A DNA stretch of 59,731 bases, from positions 1 to 59,731 of IMG/VR virus record IMGVR_UViG_3300025121_000443. One strand, 5' to 3'. Made by a program: the position numbers and the translations under genes. The notes beneath the pieces are model-generated. The model did no database searches and was not told the origin of the DNA. It was given only the letters and a program-made list of their open reading frames with translations. This document shows, one piece after another, positions 44,070 through 52,041 of the stretch. Origin of the DNA: a virus. Within the stretch, counting starts at the first letter, position 1. Every line of letters starts with the position of its first letter.

Positions 44070-44610
44070 AGTAATTGATTTCGGATTAGATCCAAATAAT
44101 ATTGTTTGTTTCGACACAGAAACGACAGGTCTTGACGGCTCAGCAGAAATTTGCCAGCTGGCAATCGTTAATTTTGATGAAACAGTTGTCTTCAGTAAAT
44201 TAATAAAACCGCAGGAAAAGATATCTAAAGAAGTATCTCTAATTCATGGAGTAACCAATGAAATGGTAGCTTACGAAAAAGACATAAAATACTGGTGGAG
44301 TTTCCTGAATAAACAATTCTTCACCAGTAAACTTGTTCTCGGATATAATGTTATGTATGATATCAGAATGTTATTTCAATCCATAACAAGATTTGAGAAA
44401 AATATTTATTTTTCTCCATTTATGGTAATTGACGTTATGACCCTCGTATCTAATCTTAGTGCAGATGGTAAATGGATGTCTCTAGGATCTGCCTGTAAGA
44501 AATATGAAATAGAAGAACCAGATAATCTTAAATATCATAATGCAGAATTTGATGCAATAATGACAATGAGACTTTTCAAGAAAATTTCACAAGCACAAAT
44601 AGATTTTTAG
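44062..44610 (+). CDS. DEDDh exonuclease (DnaQ-like)
   Basis: ~182 residues (ATG at 44059 or 44062). VCFDTETTGL (DxE), LGYNVMYDIRML (Asp) and KYHNAEFDAIMTMRLF (His...Asp) make the DEDDh set of DnaQ/epsilon-type 3'-5' exonucleases. It may proofread or trim DNA or RNA ends and would complement a polymerase whose own exonuclease part is separated. The start overlaps the previous gene. Confidence 0.8.
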   Translation: MSKVIDFGLDPNNIVCFDTETTGLDGSAEICQLAIVNFDETVVFSKLIKPQEKISKEVSLIHGVTNEMVAYEKDIKYWWSFLNKQFFTSKLVLGYNVMYDIRMLFQSITRFEKNIYFSPFMVIDVMTLVSNLSADGKWMSLGSACKKYEIEEPDNLKYHNAEFDAIMTMRLFKKISQAQIDF

Positions 44611-44627
44611 TCCTAAAGGAGGATAAA

Positions 44628-45455
44628 ATGAGCAAAGAGTTAATTCAACAAACTAAGCAAGCAATGAAAGATCTCAAGTATGGAGATCCAATTCCAAACA
44701 ATAACATAGATACAATGTTCCAAGTAAAATATGACGGATGGTTTAGTCATATCACAATTAAAGACGGCTTTGCTACCGTAGTCACTTCCGGTGGAGAAGT
44801 TCGTAAGAGATTCGATATAGATGTTCCTGATGCCATTGTTCTTGCAGAATGGATGTATGGTACGAACAGTAGTCAAACTCATCCGTTGAAAGACAAATTT
44901 ATAATTCATGATGTACTTAGTCTAAATGGATATAATCTTAAGAATGACATGTATATAGCAAGAATATCATCTGCAGTACAACTAACATCTAATCCCCACG
45001 ATTATCCCAATTTTCCATTCGTTTTAATCCCCTCCCATTTTCCAGAGCAATTTGAGGATATCTGGAAAACAGAAGTTTTAGGTGCTGGTGAAGAAGGTGT
45101 GGTATTCAAACATGCTTATGCAAAATTCGGTGAAGACACCATGTATCGCATGAAAAGAGAATTCACTATGGACTATATTGTGGTAGGATTCAAAGAAGGT
45201 ACTAAGCGATTAGAAGGAACTTTGGGAGCTCTTGAAGGTGGTTTATATTACAAAGGAAATCTTATGAGAATTCTGTCAGTAGGTGGTGGATTTACCGATT
45301 CTGAACGAGAAGAAATATGGGAAAATAAACCAAAATATCTTGGTATGGTATTTGAAGCATCTGGTAAAGCTCTTTTCGAATCTGGTGCTTTGAGACATCC
45401 AGCTTTTCAGAGATTCCGCACAGACAAAATTCCACAAGAGTGTATTCTGTCATGA
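44628..45455 (+). CDS. ATP-dependent polynucleotide ligase
   Basis: 275 residues; SD AAGGAGGATAA. Motif I is VKYDGWF (KxDG; Lys is adenylated), motif IIIa-like FIIHDVLSL, motif IV EEGVVFKH and motif V YRMKRE. Length is typical of compact phage ATP-dependent DNA ligases; RNA ligase is an alternative. It seals nicks in replication and recombination. Confidence 0.75.
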   Translation: MSKELIQQTKQAMKDLKYGDPIPNNNIDTMFQVKYDGWFSHITIKDGFATVVTSGGEVRKRFDIDVPDAIVLAEWMYGTNSSQTHPLKDKFIIHDVLSLNGYNLKNDMYIARISSAVQLTSNPHDYPNFPFVLIPSHFPEQFEDIWKTEVLGAGEEGVVFKHAYAKFGEDTMYRMKREFTMDYIVVGFKEGTKRLEGTLGALEGGLYYKGNLMRILSVGGGFTDSEREEIWENKPKYLGMVFEASGKALFESGALRHPAFQRFRTDKIPQECILS

Positions 45456-46282
45456 CGAAGTGGATAGGAAGAACTACTGGAGATCATAGGGTAGTGTGTT
45501 ATGATATCAAGAAAGTTTATAGTTGTCCTGGAGCAGCTGCATTAGACAATGGAGTAAGAGAGAATGAAGTTATTGCTTGCTGCAATAGATATATAAAATC
45601 TACTTTCAATAATATTCAATTTGATTGGTATGCACAATACAAAATTGAAAATATAGATAATCTAAGTATTCATCCGCATAAACCCAAACCAATCGTTGAA
45701 GTTGAATATGTAAAATCTCATAGAGAAAGACTTCATGGAAATGGTATGACACTTCAAGAGCATAGAGGTAAGATTCCTAGAATTCATAGACTCGCTACCG
45801 AAGTTCTAAAAGACGAAAGATATAATAATGAAGAAATGTTCGTTTCTGATTTTCTAAATTTACTCGAAGCAGAAGCTCAAAGACAGGGATTTTCTCTTAA
45901 TTCAAAACCCCATGCTTTTGTAAAACATTTGAAAACCCATGAAAAAGTTTATAAAACTATTCTTAACATGGAGTTAGGAACTAAATACCATGCTAAGAAC
46001 AGAAGACATTCTCATACAATAAAAGTAACGTTTATTCCTGGAATAACCAAAGAGCAGATCTATGTATATGATGATGAAGAATCCTATCTAAGAAGAGCAT
46101 CTGGAAAAGCAAAATTAATTGTGAGATTAAATGATATGAGAGTATACGGAAGTCTCTTATCTGCTGCTAGAATTGCTAAAATATCCAGAGAAAGAATTCT
46201 ATGGTGCTGTCTTGATGACGTTACTTCTATATTCAGTAGAGGAAGAGAGGTTCAATTTGCATTTGGAAGATACAAGAAATGA
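45452..46282 (+). CDS. Protein with two NUMOD-like DNA-binding modules
   Basis: 276 residues from ATG 45452 (ATGA overlap). The N-terminal VVCYDIKKVYSCPGAAALDNGVR and C-terminal MRVYGSLLSAARIAKISRERI segments have the helix-turn-helix layout of NUMOD modules, which normally flank homing endonucleases. No HNH or GIY-YIG nuclease motif lies between them; the middle is basic (RHSHTIKVTFIPG). It may be a regulator derived from a homing endonuclease. Confidence 0.5.
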   Translation: MTKWIGRTTGDHRVVCYDIKKVYSCPGAAALDNGVRENEVIACCNRYIKSTFNNIQFDWYAQYKIENIDNLSIHPHKPKPIVEVEYVKSHRERLHGNGMTLQEHRGKIPRIHRLATEVLKDERYNNEEMFVSDFLNLLEAEAQRQGFSLNSKPHAFVKHLKTHEKVYKTILNMELGTKYHAKNRRHSHTIKVTFIPGITKEQIYVYDDEESYLRRASGKAKLIVRLNDMRVYGSLLSAARIAKISRERILWCCLDDVTSIFSRGREVQFAFGRYKK

Positions 46283-46290
46283 GGTGTGGT

Positions 46291-46446
46291 ATGTCTAAAA
46301 GACTCAGGTGTGGTATGATACAAAGACCGGCTCATACGACAAGGTGGGTAAAATTATGCTTCAATTGCAGAAAGGAATTCTCAAATCCGATACATGGTTT
46401 GTGTCCTTTCTGCAACTCGTATTATTGGGGAAAAATTTATAAATGA
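46291..46446 (+). CDS. Small zinc-ribbon protein
   Basis: 51 residues; LCFNCRKEF and LCPFCNS make a CxxC/CxxC zinc ribbon. Its start codon sits in GAGGTGTGGTATG, so one copy of the GTGTGGTAT motif contains the start, and another copy lies inside the gene (46308). Confidence 0.6.
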   Translation: MSKRLRCGMIQRPAHTTRWVKLCFNCRKEFSNPIHGLCPFCNSYYWGKIYK

Positions 46447-46456
46447 GGAGTGTGGT

Positions 46457-46735
46457 ATGATTCAGTTACTTTCTCAAAATCTTGCTCTGGATCTAGACAA
46501 CGTCAATAGTATAGAGTTCAGTCCGGTGGGATTCGGTAAAATGGAAATAAACTTCAAAATCGGTAATCCTATTACCGTGTATCGTACAGATCCAGCTTTT
46601 GAGGATCTGGAAAACTTCCTGCAAGGAACTATGGAAGACATAGAAATCAAAGAAGTAGAAGGAGAAGAAAATGTACATCTGTACGAAGTGCGGAGAAAGA
46701 ACAGACTTTCCGGTAAAACGTATGCGAAGCTCTAG
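46457..46735 (+). CDS. Small acidic protein, unknown function
   Basis: 92 residues from ATG 46457 (GAGGAGTGTGGT upstream, again the GTGTGGTAT motif). Beta-rich middle and an acidic end (EDIEIKEVEGEEN). The last 65 bases overlap the following zinc-ribbon gene. Family not recognised. Confidence 0.5.
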   Translation: MIQLLSQNLALDLDNVNSIEFSPVGFGKMEINFKIGNPITVYRTDPAFEDLENFLQGTMEDIEIKEVEGEENVHLYEVRRKNRLSGKTYAKL

Positions 46736-46856
46736 AATTGAAAAGGATGAAAACGGTAACAGCATCATCGTATCTTATGAAATCATCATATGCAAAGAGT
46801 GTAATTCAAAGACAACGCACAATAAACCTAACATTAGAAAGTGGAAGCGTGACTAA
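46671..46856 (+). CDS. Small zinc-ribbon protein
   Basis: 61 residues; AAGGAGAAGAAA upstream of ATG 46671. YICTKCGER near the start and ICKECNS later form a zinc ribbon with a basic tail (KWKRD). It overlaps the upstream gene by 65 bases in another frame. Confidence 0.6.
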   Translation: MYICTKCGERTDFPVKRMRSSRIEKDENGNSIIVSYEIIICKECNSKTTHNKPNIRKWKRD

Positions 46857-46866
46857 AATTCTAGTA

Positions 46867-46940
46867 TTATTTTTGCTAAAATTTGCAAGGTATAAAATAA
46901 CCTATATTGTTTTAAAACGCTTTAAAATGCTTTATTTTAG
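46867..46940 (+). repeat. 73-bp intergenic repeat, copy B
   Basis: Matches 41725-41797 with one inserted T and three or four changes. Just after it, AGGCGTAA/TTACGCCT (46939-46956) forms a perfect 8-bp stem. Confidence 0.8.
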
Positions 46941-47002
46941 GCGTAATTTTACGCCTGATAACGTGTTTTGGCATATATAACCAGTAAACGCTAAAGAAAA
47001 TT

Positions 47003-47596
47003 ATGGGAACATACAGTTCAGAAAAATTCAAACTATTGCGGGATAAAAGAGCAGCAAGGCTCAGAATATTGAGCTGCTTCTATGACTACTCGCCCATCTT
47101 CGTGAAGAGCAATGGAAATAATCGTCATTTTACGAAAGCTGAAGTAGCAGTTGTTCAGTCTTGGAATCACTTTCAAGATGTAATAGATTGGATGCATGAA
47201 GAGGAGATTATATCCTCAAAGTATGATTACCGAAATTTGCATTTGGATCTCTGGTATCTAAAAAAAGAACTCTCTCCCAAGTATGGTAAGAAAGTTCAGG
47301 AAACATGTAGCACAGGTGCTGAAAAATTACTGCTTCATGTGGTAATTCAAGCCTTGCTGGATGTTCATTCTAAAAGACCTTGCGACGTGGCGATATGGGG
47401 TACAGATCTATCTCCCGACTCGGTGTATTGTACCCCTACCGCTCATGTCTGTTCTCAAAATGCAGAGAGATTTTTGAAAAGTCTTGACGCTAATTTTGAG
47501 GAATTTATTGGTGTATCTCGTGGATGTATTTATGATATATTGCATAGAATAAAAAAAGATCCCAATTATTATTTGGGATCTTTATGCACAGACTAA
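47003..47596 (+). CDS. Hypothetical protein at the end of the rightward operon
   Basis: 197 residues, mostly helical with Cys residues; no recognised motif. Weak SD (CTAAAGAAAATT). Its last codons overlap the convergent terminator. Unknown function. Confidence 0.5.
   Translation: MGTYSSEKFKLLRDKRAARLRILSCFYDYSPIFVKSNGNNRHFTKAEVAVVQSWNHFQDVIDWMHEEEIISSKYDYRNLHLDLWYLKKELSPKYGKKVQETCSTGAEKLLLHVVIQALLDVHSKRPCDVAIWGTDLSPDSVYCTPTAHVCSQNAERFLKSLDANFEEFIGVSRGCIYDILHRIKKDPNYYLGSLCTD
47551..47583. terminator. Convergent terminator between the two operons
   Basis: AAAGATCCCAA / TTGGGATCTTT with a 7-base loop. Read leftward it is followed by seven T's, a classic rho-independent terminator for the leftward operon. 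It lies inside the end of the rightward gene. Confidence 0.8.
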
Positions 47597-47919
47597 TCTT
47601 TTATATATTTTTCTAAAACATTATCTTCTTCCAATTTTACGCCTATTGCTAGTCTATGATAGATTAGTTTATCTTCACATGTTTTGGCTATTTCATACAT
47701 TTCCTCCGGCGAGTTTCTAAATTGCAAATATTTTTCGATTGCATTACTGAGCTCAGCATAGCAGGTTTCTGCTACTAATTCCACTTCAGTTGGCTGTACT
47801 GTTATTTCCGGTGTTGGCTCTGGTGTGTGCTCTATACGGACTGGTGTAGGGTTTCGATTTTCTGTTGCGCATCCTGTTACCATAATTGCAAAAATTATGA
47901 GTGACAGGATTTTTTTCAT
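47593..47919 (-). CDS. Predicted lipoprotein
   Basis: 108 residues. KKILSLIIFAIMVTGC is a lipoprotein signal with a Cys after VTG; the Pro/Thr-rich linker follows (PTPVRIEHTPEPTPEITVQP). It may act at the cell surface, for example in superinfection exclusion or lysis (outer-membrane spanin is possible if the host is diderm). Function is inferred only. Confidence 0.6.
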   Translation of the reverse strand: MKKILSLIIFAIMVTGCATENRNPTPVRIEHTPEPTPEITVQPTEVELVAETCYAELSNAIEKYLQFRNSPEEMYEIAKTCEDKLIYHRLAIGVKLEEDNVLEKYIKD

Positions 47920-48194
47920 CCCATAAACATCCTAATCCTGTCAGCCTGTTCCTGCAATTTGGGTGGAAGCACAACTTGGTATCTAACGTCATTTTGCAGA
48001 ACTTCTTTCCATTTATAGACGTATTCATCACCACGATCAAAAGTATTTGGCTGACCCAATACAGCAATTTTCACCATGCGACAAATACCTTTACGGTTAT
48101 CAATTACTTCAGCTGTCCTGCCGTCTTTGAAGAGTACGGTAGCACCTTTCTTCACCTCATTGGGTTCAATAGTTTTTACTTCTTTATTATCCAT
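47916..48194 (-). CDS. Small basic protein, unknown function
   Basis: 92 residues with VLFKDGRTAEVIDNRKGICRMVKI, a beta-barrel-like pattern. Overlaps both neighbours by a few bases. Unknown role. Confidence 0.5.
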   Translation of the reverse strand: MDNKEVKTIEPNEVKKGATVLFKDGRTAEVIDNRKGICRMVKIAVLGQPNTFDRGDEYVYKWKEVLQNDVRYQVVLPPKLQEQADRIRMFMG

Positions 48195-48444
48195 TTTCTT
48201 CCTCCTGAGATTGTCTGTAAGATTCGTCTATTGGATCTTCTGTTATTTGAATAACTACATCTTTGGTCATTGTAACCTTTGTTCCAAATAAATCTGCTAA
48301 TTGAGTAGCTATGTGTAGCAAAAAAGCATTCGTTTGACCAGTCAATGGAAGCATAACTTTCACGGTATCATTCGCTAAATAGATCAATTTCTGATTATCT
48401 AACCTCGTGTGGTAAATCACTTTGATAGGAAGTCTTTCACTCAT
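48187..48444 (-). CDS. Hypothetical protein
   Basis: 85 residues, beta-rich start (IKVIYHTRLDNQKLIYLAND) and an acidic end (ESYRQSQEEENG). Overlaps neighbours by 4 and 8 bases. No recognised family. Confidence 0.5.
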   Translation of the reverse strand: MSERLPIKVIYHTRLDNQKLIYLANDTVKVMLPLTGQTNAFLLHIATQLADLFGTKVTMTKDVVIQITEDPIDESYRQSQEEENG

Positions 48445-48602
48445 GAATCCTCCAATTTCTTTAGCAAAGATTCTGCCTTTTCCAGATCAGATGTAACAGC
48501 TTGAATATCCTCTTCAGGACATACTTTCAAAACTCTTTTTGCAAATTTGATGAACTTTTGAAGTTCAGCTTTGTCTAGATCTTCCAGAGTTACTTTACTC
48601 AT
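48441..48602 (-). CDS. Tiny helical protein
   Basis: 53 residues (ATG at 48602, SD GAGGA). The sequence is helical and charged (LEDLDKAELQKFIKFAK) with one Cys. It overlaps both neighbours by 4 bases (TCAT). Unknown function. Confidence 0.55.
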   Translation of the reverse strand: MSKVTLEDLDKAELQKFIKFAKRVLKVCPEEDIQAVTSDLEKAESLLKKLEDS

Positions 48603-48889
48603 TCATCCTCCTTAGGATTATCCCATGGATTTTCACCCATGAAACGAGACATAGCCCAACCGTTGTTCAATAACATGAGAGCTAATCGGTGTTTGCACAC
48701 AAAAAAGTTTCTATGAACATGGTCAGGACATGTACAACTTTCAAGAGTTGTATAATATTTAGTTTCTTTATTTCTGCGCTGAGCTAATCCCAACGCTTTC
48801 CTTAGACGATTGATTTCGAATCTAGGATAAACTGTGGTATCGCCTTTGAGAATATTATATCTCTTGAAGATATTAGATTTATCACTCAT
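48599..48889 (-). CDS. SWIM zinc-finger protein
   Basis: 96 residues. CTCPDHVHRNFFVCKHRLALMLL fits the SWIM zinc finger pattern (CxC...CxH), a nucleic-acid or protein-binding module. A basic N-terminal region precedes it. It may regulate transcription or recombination. Confidence 0.65.
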   Translation of the reverse strand: MSDKSNIFKRYNILKGDTTVYPRFEINRLRKALGLAQRRNKETKYYTTLESCTCPDHVHRNFFVCKHRLALMLLNNGWAMSRFMGENPWDNPKEDE

Positions 48890-48909
48890 TTGTCCTCCTT
48901 TAGGACGGG

Positions 48910-48949
48910 AACAGGTTACACCGCAATAATCATATCGGTGTAACCTGTT
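48910..48949. other. Perfect 14-bp inverted repeat
   Basis: AACAGGTTACACCG (48910-48923) pairs with 48936-48949 around a 12-base loop, between two leftward genes. No U-run in the leftward direction; it may be an mRNA structure or operator. Confidence 0.6.
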
Positions 48950-48979
48950 TCAAAATGTGGCGTGACGTACTAAACGTGA

Positions 48980-49474
48980 CTACTGCACAACTTCTCCAGT
49001 ACGGGGATCACGTGATCCTTTGGCTATCCAAACTTTATCTTCGGTGACGGCTTTCTTTAATTTCACTTTCTTGCCGCCCTGCTCCCCTTCGATTTTTTCT
49101 TTCTTTGGACGCCCTTTGCGCTCAACTTTGTGGAATTCAGGATCATTCAAAAGCTCAACACCTTTGGTAAGGATTTCCGGAGATCCATATTTTCTTCCAC
49201 CAACATAAACTACCTGGAATACTGGAGCCCACGGATCGTTGGCAGCTCTATCTCCACCCATAGCGGTGCAGATACGTGATTTCTTCACGCCCAACTCCAC
49301 AGCTTTTTTCACAATTTCTGACATTACTAAGTAACCTTCAGGAACTGCATCAACTGAATGTTCGGCTAAATGTTTAGCCCATGATTCCGGTGTCCACTTG
49401 TTGGACAGTCTTGGTTCCTTAGGAACTTTGACTACTTTTTCCTTTTTTACTTCCTGTTTTACTTCTTGTTCCAT
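48980..49474 (-). CDS. Protein with the PEG-V-MS-GGD domain, paralog of the 58.2-kb gene
   Basis: 164 residues. PEGYLVMSEIVKKAVELGV, ICTAMGGDRAAND, FQVVYVGGRKY and PEILTKGVELLN align with the 58198 gene. Lys-rich ends suggest nucleic-acid binding. Last-transcribed end of the sub-operon from the promoter at 49535. Unknown function. Confidence 0.6.
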   Translation of the reverse strand: MEQEVKQEVKKEKVVKVPKEPRLSNKWTPESWAKHLAEHSVDAVPEGYLVMSEIVKKAVELGVKKSRICTAMGGDRAANDPWAPVFQVVYVGGRKYGSPEILTKGVELLNDPEFHKVERKGRPKKEKIEGEQGGKKVKLKKAVTEDKVWIAKGSRDPRTGEVVQ

Positions 49475-49496
49475 TTTAGTGCTCCCTTTCTTTTAC

Positions 49497-49505
49497 TATA
49501 TCGAA
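49497..49505 (-). promoter_or_regulatory. Partial leader box (TATATCGAA)
   Basis: Partial match to the box seen after other promoters, located about 30 bases downstream of the -10 at 49535. Confidence 0.4.
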
Positions 49506-49534
49506 TTTTTCGGCATTGCGTGCCAGCTATAAAT

Positions 49535-49563
49535 AGTATACCAAAGAATGCATTCATTTACAA
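49535..49563 (-). promoter_or_regulatory. Leftward promoter
   Basis: On the minus strand TTGTAA (49558-49563), 17-bp spacer, TATACT (49535-49540). It drives the 48980 gene group. Confidence 0.75.
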
Positions 49564-49595
49564 TAGGTAAACCAAAAATGATACATTCTACGACC

Positions 49596-49740
49596 AGTGC
49601 TTAAGCACTAACAATATATACCCCTAATGAGATTTATAAGGGCAAAAATAGCCACGTACGAATTCGTAACTTATATGTTGGGGCAAATATACCCTATAAG
49701 TTTCATAACACCGTAAAATGGCTATTTTTGTGCCTACAAA
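49596..49740. other. Palindrome-rich intergenic region
   Basis: AGTGCTTAAGCACT (49596-49609) and TACGAATTCGTA (49657-49668) are palindromes. CAAAAATAGCCA (49643-49654) pairs with 49729-49740, enclosing the second palindrome and CTTATA/TATAAG (49670-49675/49695-49700). Read leftward, the outer stem ends in ATTTTT, so this could be a three-way terminator before the 49535 promoter or a binding site cluster. Confidence 0.5.
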
Positions 49741-49753
49741 AATTGATACCAAA

Positions 49754-49960
49754 TTATCGATCCTGAACTACCTCAGCCATTAATCTTGAAGCCAGCATGA
49801 TGCTCTCAACGATTAAATTTACCTCATTGGTATTCTCCTGTGTATAGGGAATTCCAGCTTCTTGGAACAGAATTGAAAAATAATTGTTCAGCATACTCTT
49901 CGCTCTATTCACATTGGCATTTGCTGTTTTCACTTTGTCTAAAGCTTCATCATCAATCAT
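49754..49960 (-). CDS. Hypothetical helical protein
   Basis: 68 residues, helical (VKTANANVNRAKSMLNNYFSILFQEAG). Unknown function. Confidence 0.5.
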   Translation of the reverse strand: MIDDEALDKVKTANANVNRAKSMLNNYFSILFQEAGIPYTQENTNEVNLIVESIMLASRLMAEVVQDR

Positions 49961-49971
49961 TATTCATCTCC

Positions 49972-50175
49972 TCATTTTATTGTTACCCATTTCATACAGG
50001 TCAGTAGAACATTATCGTAATTTCCACTCATAGCTTCTTGCCTGAACTGATCCAATTCTTCTCTTTGAATCCCAGCTTCTCTAAGAGCAGCTACGACACG
50101 ACCGATTATAAAGAAGGCATTACCGTCTTCATTTATCAACTTCACAACTACGTCAGGATATTTTGGCTCATCCAT
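49972..50175 (-). CDS. Small conserved-looking protein
   Basis: 67 residues. PDVVVKLINEDGNAFFIIGRVVAALREAG and EEAMSGNYDNVL-TCM-like segments (here RQEAMSGNYDNVLLTCMKWV) look like a compact widespread protein of unknown role in bacteria and phages. Overlaps the neighbour by 8 bases. Confidence 0.55.
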   Translation of the reverse strand: MDEPKYPDVVVKLINEDGNAFFIIGRVVAALREAGIQREELDQFRQEAMSGNYDNVLLTCMKWVTIK

Positions 50176-50506
50176 TGTACTCCTTCCAAATAAAATAAAC
50201 TCTATAAACAGCTTCTAAAAGATCTCTGCATTGAGCAGTAGCTTCCAAGGTAGCCAATCCATGGCTATGAAAACCAACACGTACAAACCATTCATTTCCG
50301 AAACAGCTTTCAATTATTACATAAACATCATGCTCTTTATTTTCATTAAATTCGTTGAGAATTTTCAAAATATCTTCTGCTGTAAAAATAGGGCTGATAC
50401 CTTTGGTTATACACTCATTAAGAAATTTTAGTCTATCCCACTCATTTACAGTTTCTGCGATGGCATTTAAATTAGCTCTTTCTCTAAATCCATATTCATC
50501 TTCCAT
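50168..50506 (-). CDS. Hypothetical protein
   Basis: 112 residues, helix then beta-like centre (VYVIIESCFGNEWFVRVGF). SD AGGAGGAAAT. Unknown function. Confidence 0.5.
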   Translation of the reverse strand: MEDEYGFRERANLNAIAETVNEWDRLKFLNECITKGISPIFTAEDILKILNEFNENKEHDVYVIIESCFGNEWFVRVGFHSHGLATLEATAQCRDLLEAVYRVYFIWKEYNG

Positions 50507-50514
50507 ATTTCCTC

Positions 50515-50970
50515 CTACGGAATTAATTTACGCCAACCAACGACAATTCCAGGTTGGAAACGATATACTCCAGAAAGATCATCCCAGAGCTCCAGTTCAG
50601 AGTCATAATATGCCAGATATCTTTCTTCTATATCGCACATATCCCCACGTCTTACTCTTATTTCCGCAATATTTCTATTGTCGTAGCTTCCTGACTCTGG
50701 CAAGCAAATTTTAGGATTTATCCAAGAAGTCAGCTCAGCAATTTTATCTGATTGTCTTTGCGTTCTTCGTAACAATCGTTTGGAAGACTGCAAGAACTTG
50801 GCAATTCTGATTTCTCTTTGTTTTGTTTCCTCTTGAATTGTTTCTGCTCTTTCCATAAGAGTCTCTGCAAAAGCTATTTGAGCTTTTGATTTCTTTCCAA
50901 GAAAGAGAGCATACCCGATTCCTAAAATATAAACAATGAATACCCCAACTGCTACCAATTCCAATATCAT
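50515..50970 (-). CDS. Membrane-anchored coiled-coil protein
   Basis: 151 residues: one N-terminal membrane helix (LVAVGVFIVYILGIGYALFL), a charged coiled coil, and a C-terminal domain ending GIVVGWRKLIP, reminiscent of DUF551-type small phage proteins. SD AAGGGA. Unknown function. Confidence 0.5.
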   Translation of the reverse strand: MILELVAVGVFIVYILGIGYALFLGKKSKAQIAFAETLMERAETIQEETKQREIRIAKFLQSSKRLLRRTQRQSDKIAELTSWINPKICLPESGSYDNRNIAEIRVRRGDMCDIEERYLAYYDSELELWDDLSGVYRFQPGIVVGWRKLIP

Positions 50971-51028
50971 ATTAATTCCCTTCTCCCGCTCCCGTCAGGG
51001 GCTGGACTAAATGATGACGGCGATGACC

Positions 51029-51542
51029 CTAGAGTATTCCTAGATAAGAGTTGAAAGATCTGCAGCCAGAATTGTTTTTAGGGTAGAAATATTTGAAGAC
51101 CTTGATACCATCGTCTCCATATTCTGCTATCAATCTTTTGATGGACGAAACTTCTGCAATACCCTTCGTCCAATAATCTTTTGATAGACGAAAATTCTGC
51201 AACACCCTTCGTCCAATATCTGTGATCATCTGACATTTCGAATGTCCAGTCATGTGCTCTAAGCTCGTCACAAAGTCTTGCCAATCCAGCAGAATCTTTG
51301 AAATCGCAAATAACCACATATTCAGATTCTATTGCTTCTGGATTATCGGTAATTGTTAGAGCTGGAATTATTTGCAAAGGACACTCAGGATCTCGCTCTA
51401 AATCTGGGTCTACCGTTATTTTTCCTGGATACTTTACTGAACAAATGTTAGCCATTGACTGTAACATCTTATTACATTTACTGCAAGTTTCCGGAAATTT
51501 ATCTACATCCTTTACACTTTTTCTTACTACAAGTTCAATCAT
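51029..51542 (-). pseudogene. Frame-interrupted gene with a 43-bp tandem duplication
   Basis: The start (ATG 51542) encodes Cys-containing sequence (CSKCNKMLQSM) to YWTKGVAEFSSIKRL, then leaves its frame after a 43-bp duplication. Removing one copy gives YWTKGVAEFSSIKRLIAEYGDDGIKVFKYFYPKN and an intact end at 51029. The reading frame as given stops at 51078 with an extra YCRSFVHQKIDSR tail. Function unknown. It starts inside the 39-residue gene's stop. Confidence 0.7.
51133..51218. repeat. 43-bp imperfect tandem duplication
   Basis: Units 51133-51175 and 51176-51218 differ at 3 of 43 positions. The mismatches argue against a simple recent assembly duplication, unless two variants were merged. 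Confidence 0.9.
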
Positions 51543-51658
51543 TTTAATTTCCTTTCATTTAAGATATCAAATACTATTTGAAAGCAAATGAGCAATATTA
51601 CTAGAATTGCTCCGCCAGCCAATATTATATCAACATCAAACCATAAAGAATTATCCAT
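51539..51658 (-). CDS. Tiny membrane protein
   Basis: 39 residues with one hydrophobic helix (IILAGGAILVILLICFQIVF). Overlaps both neighbours (ATGA, TAATG style). Role unknown; may be a toxin-like or lysis-modulating peptide. Confidence 0.5.
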   Translation of the reverse strand: MDNSLWFDVDIILAGGAILVILLICFQIVFDILNERKLK

Positions 51659-51954
51659 TATTCCCCCAAAGTATCTAGCATTTCATCAAGCTCTTGAATA
51701 AGCTCTTTAATCATATCTGGATTAAATTCAATAAAAGCCAGCAAAACACCCTTCATATCATCATATAATTCTTTTGTTTCTTTCTTTGCTTCTTTCAGCT
51801 CTTGAGGTAATTTCTCTACATTTATCTCAGCTGGAACGAAACCATAGTCCGGTACACCCATATCTGCTGACCATTTCGTTATGTGCATACCGAGAGCCAA
51901 TACTGGCTCACCCTCTTTTAGCTGTCCATATTGAACACATTTTAGCAATCTCAT
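51658..51954 (-). CDS. Hypothetical acidic protein
   Basis: 98 residues; SD GGAGGAG. Acidic C-terminal helix (ELIQELDEMLDTLGE). Unknown function. First gene after the 52010 promoter. Confidence 0.5.
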   Translation of the reverse strand: MRLLKCVQYGQLKEGEPVLALGMHITKWSADMGVPDYGFVPAEINVEKLPQELKEAKKETKELYDDMKGVLLAFIEFNPDMIKELIQELDEMLDTLGE

Positions 51955-51975
51955 TCAGTCTCCTCCTTTAGAAGT

Positions 51976-51989
51976 GTATATCGAAAATT
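51976..51989 (-). promoter_or_regulatory. Leader box AATTTTCGATATAC
   Basis: Exact match to the box at 41931 and 56121 (minus orientation), 21 bases downstream of the -10. Confidence 0.6.
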
Positions 51990-52009
51990 GGTACAATTTA
52001 CCTGCTTAT

Positions 52010-52038
52010 ATAATAGCTTCTTTACATTCAAAATGCAA
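52010..52038 (-). promoter_or_regulatory. Leftward promoter
   Basis: Minus strand TTGCAT (52033-52038), 17 bp, TATTAT (52010-52015), with AGAAGC directly before the -10, as at 56155 and 57800. Confidence 0.65.
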
Positions 52039-52041
52039 CAA

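Noticed and set aside
45097-45105. GTGTGGTAT inside the ligase gene
   Set aside because: It encodes part of the conserved EGVVF motif and has no paired partner; chance.
46738-46980. 80-codon ORF overlapping the 46671 gene and copy B of the 73-bp repeat
   Set aside because: Different frame, no SD, and the repeat explains part of it.
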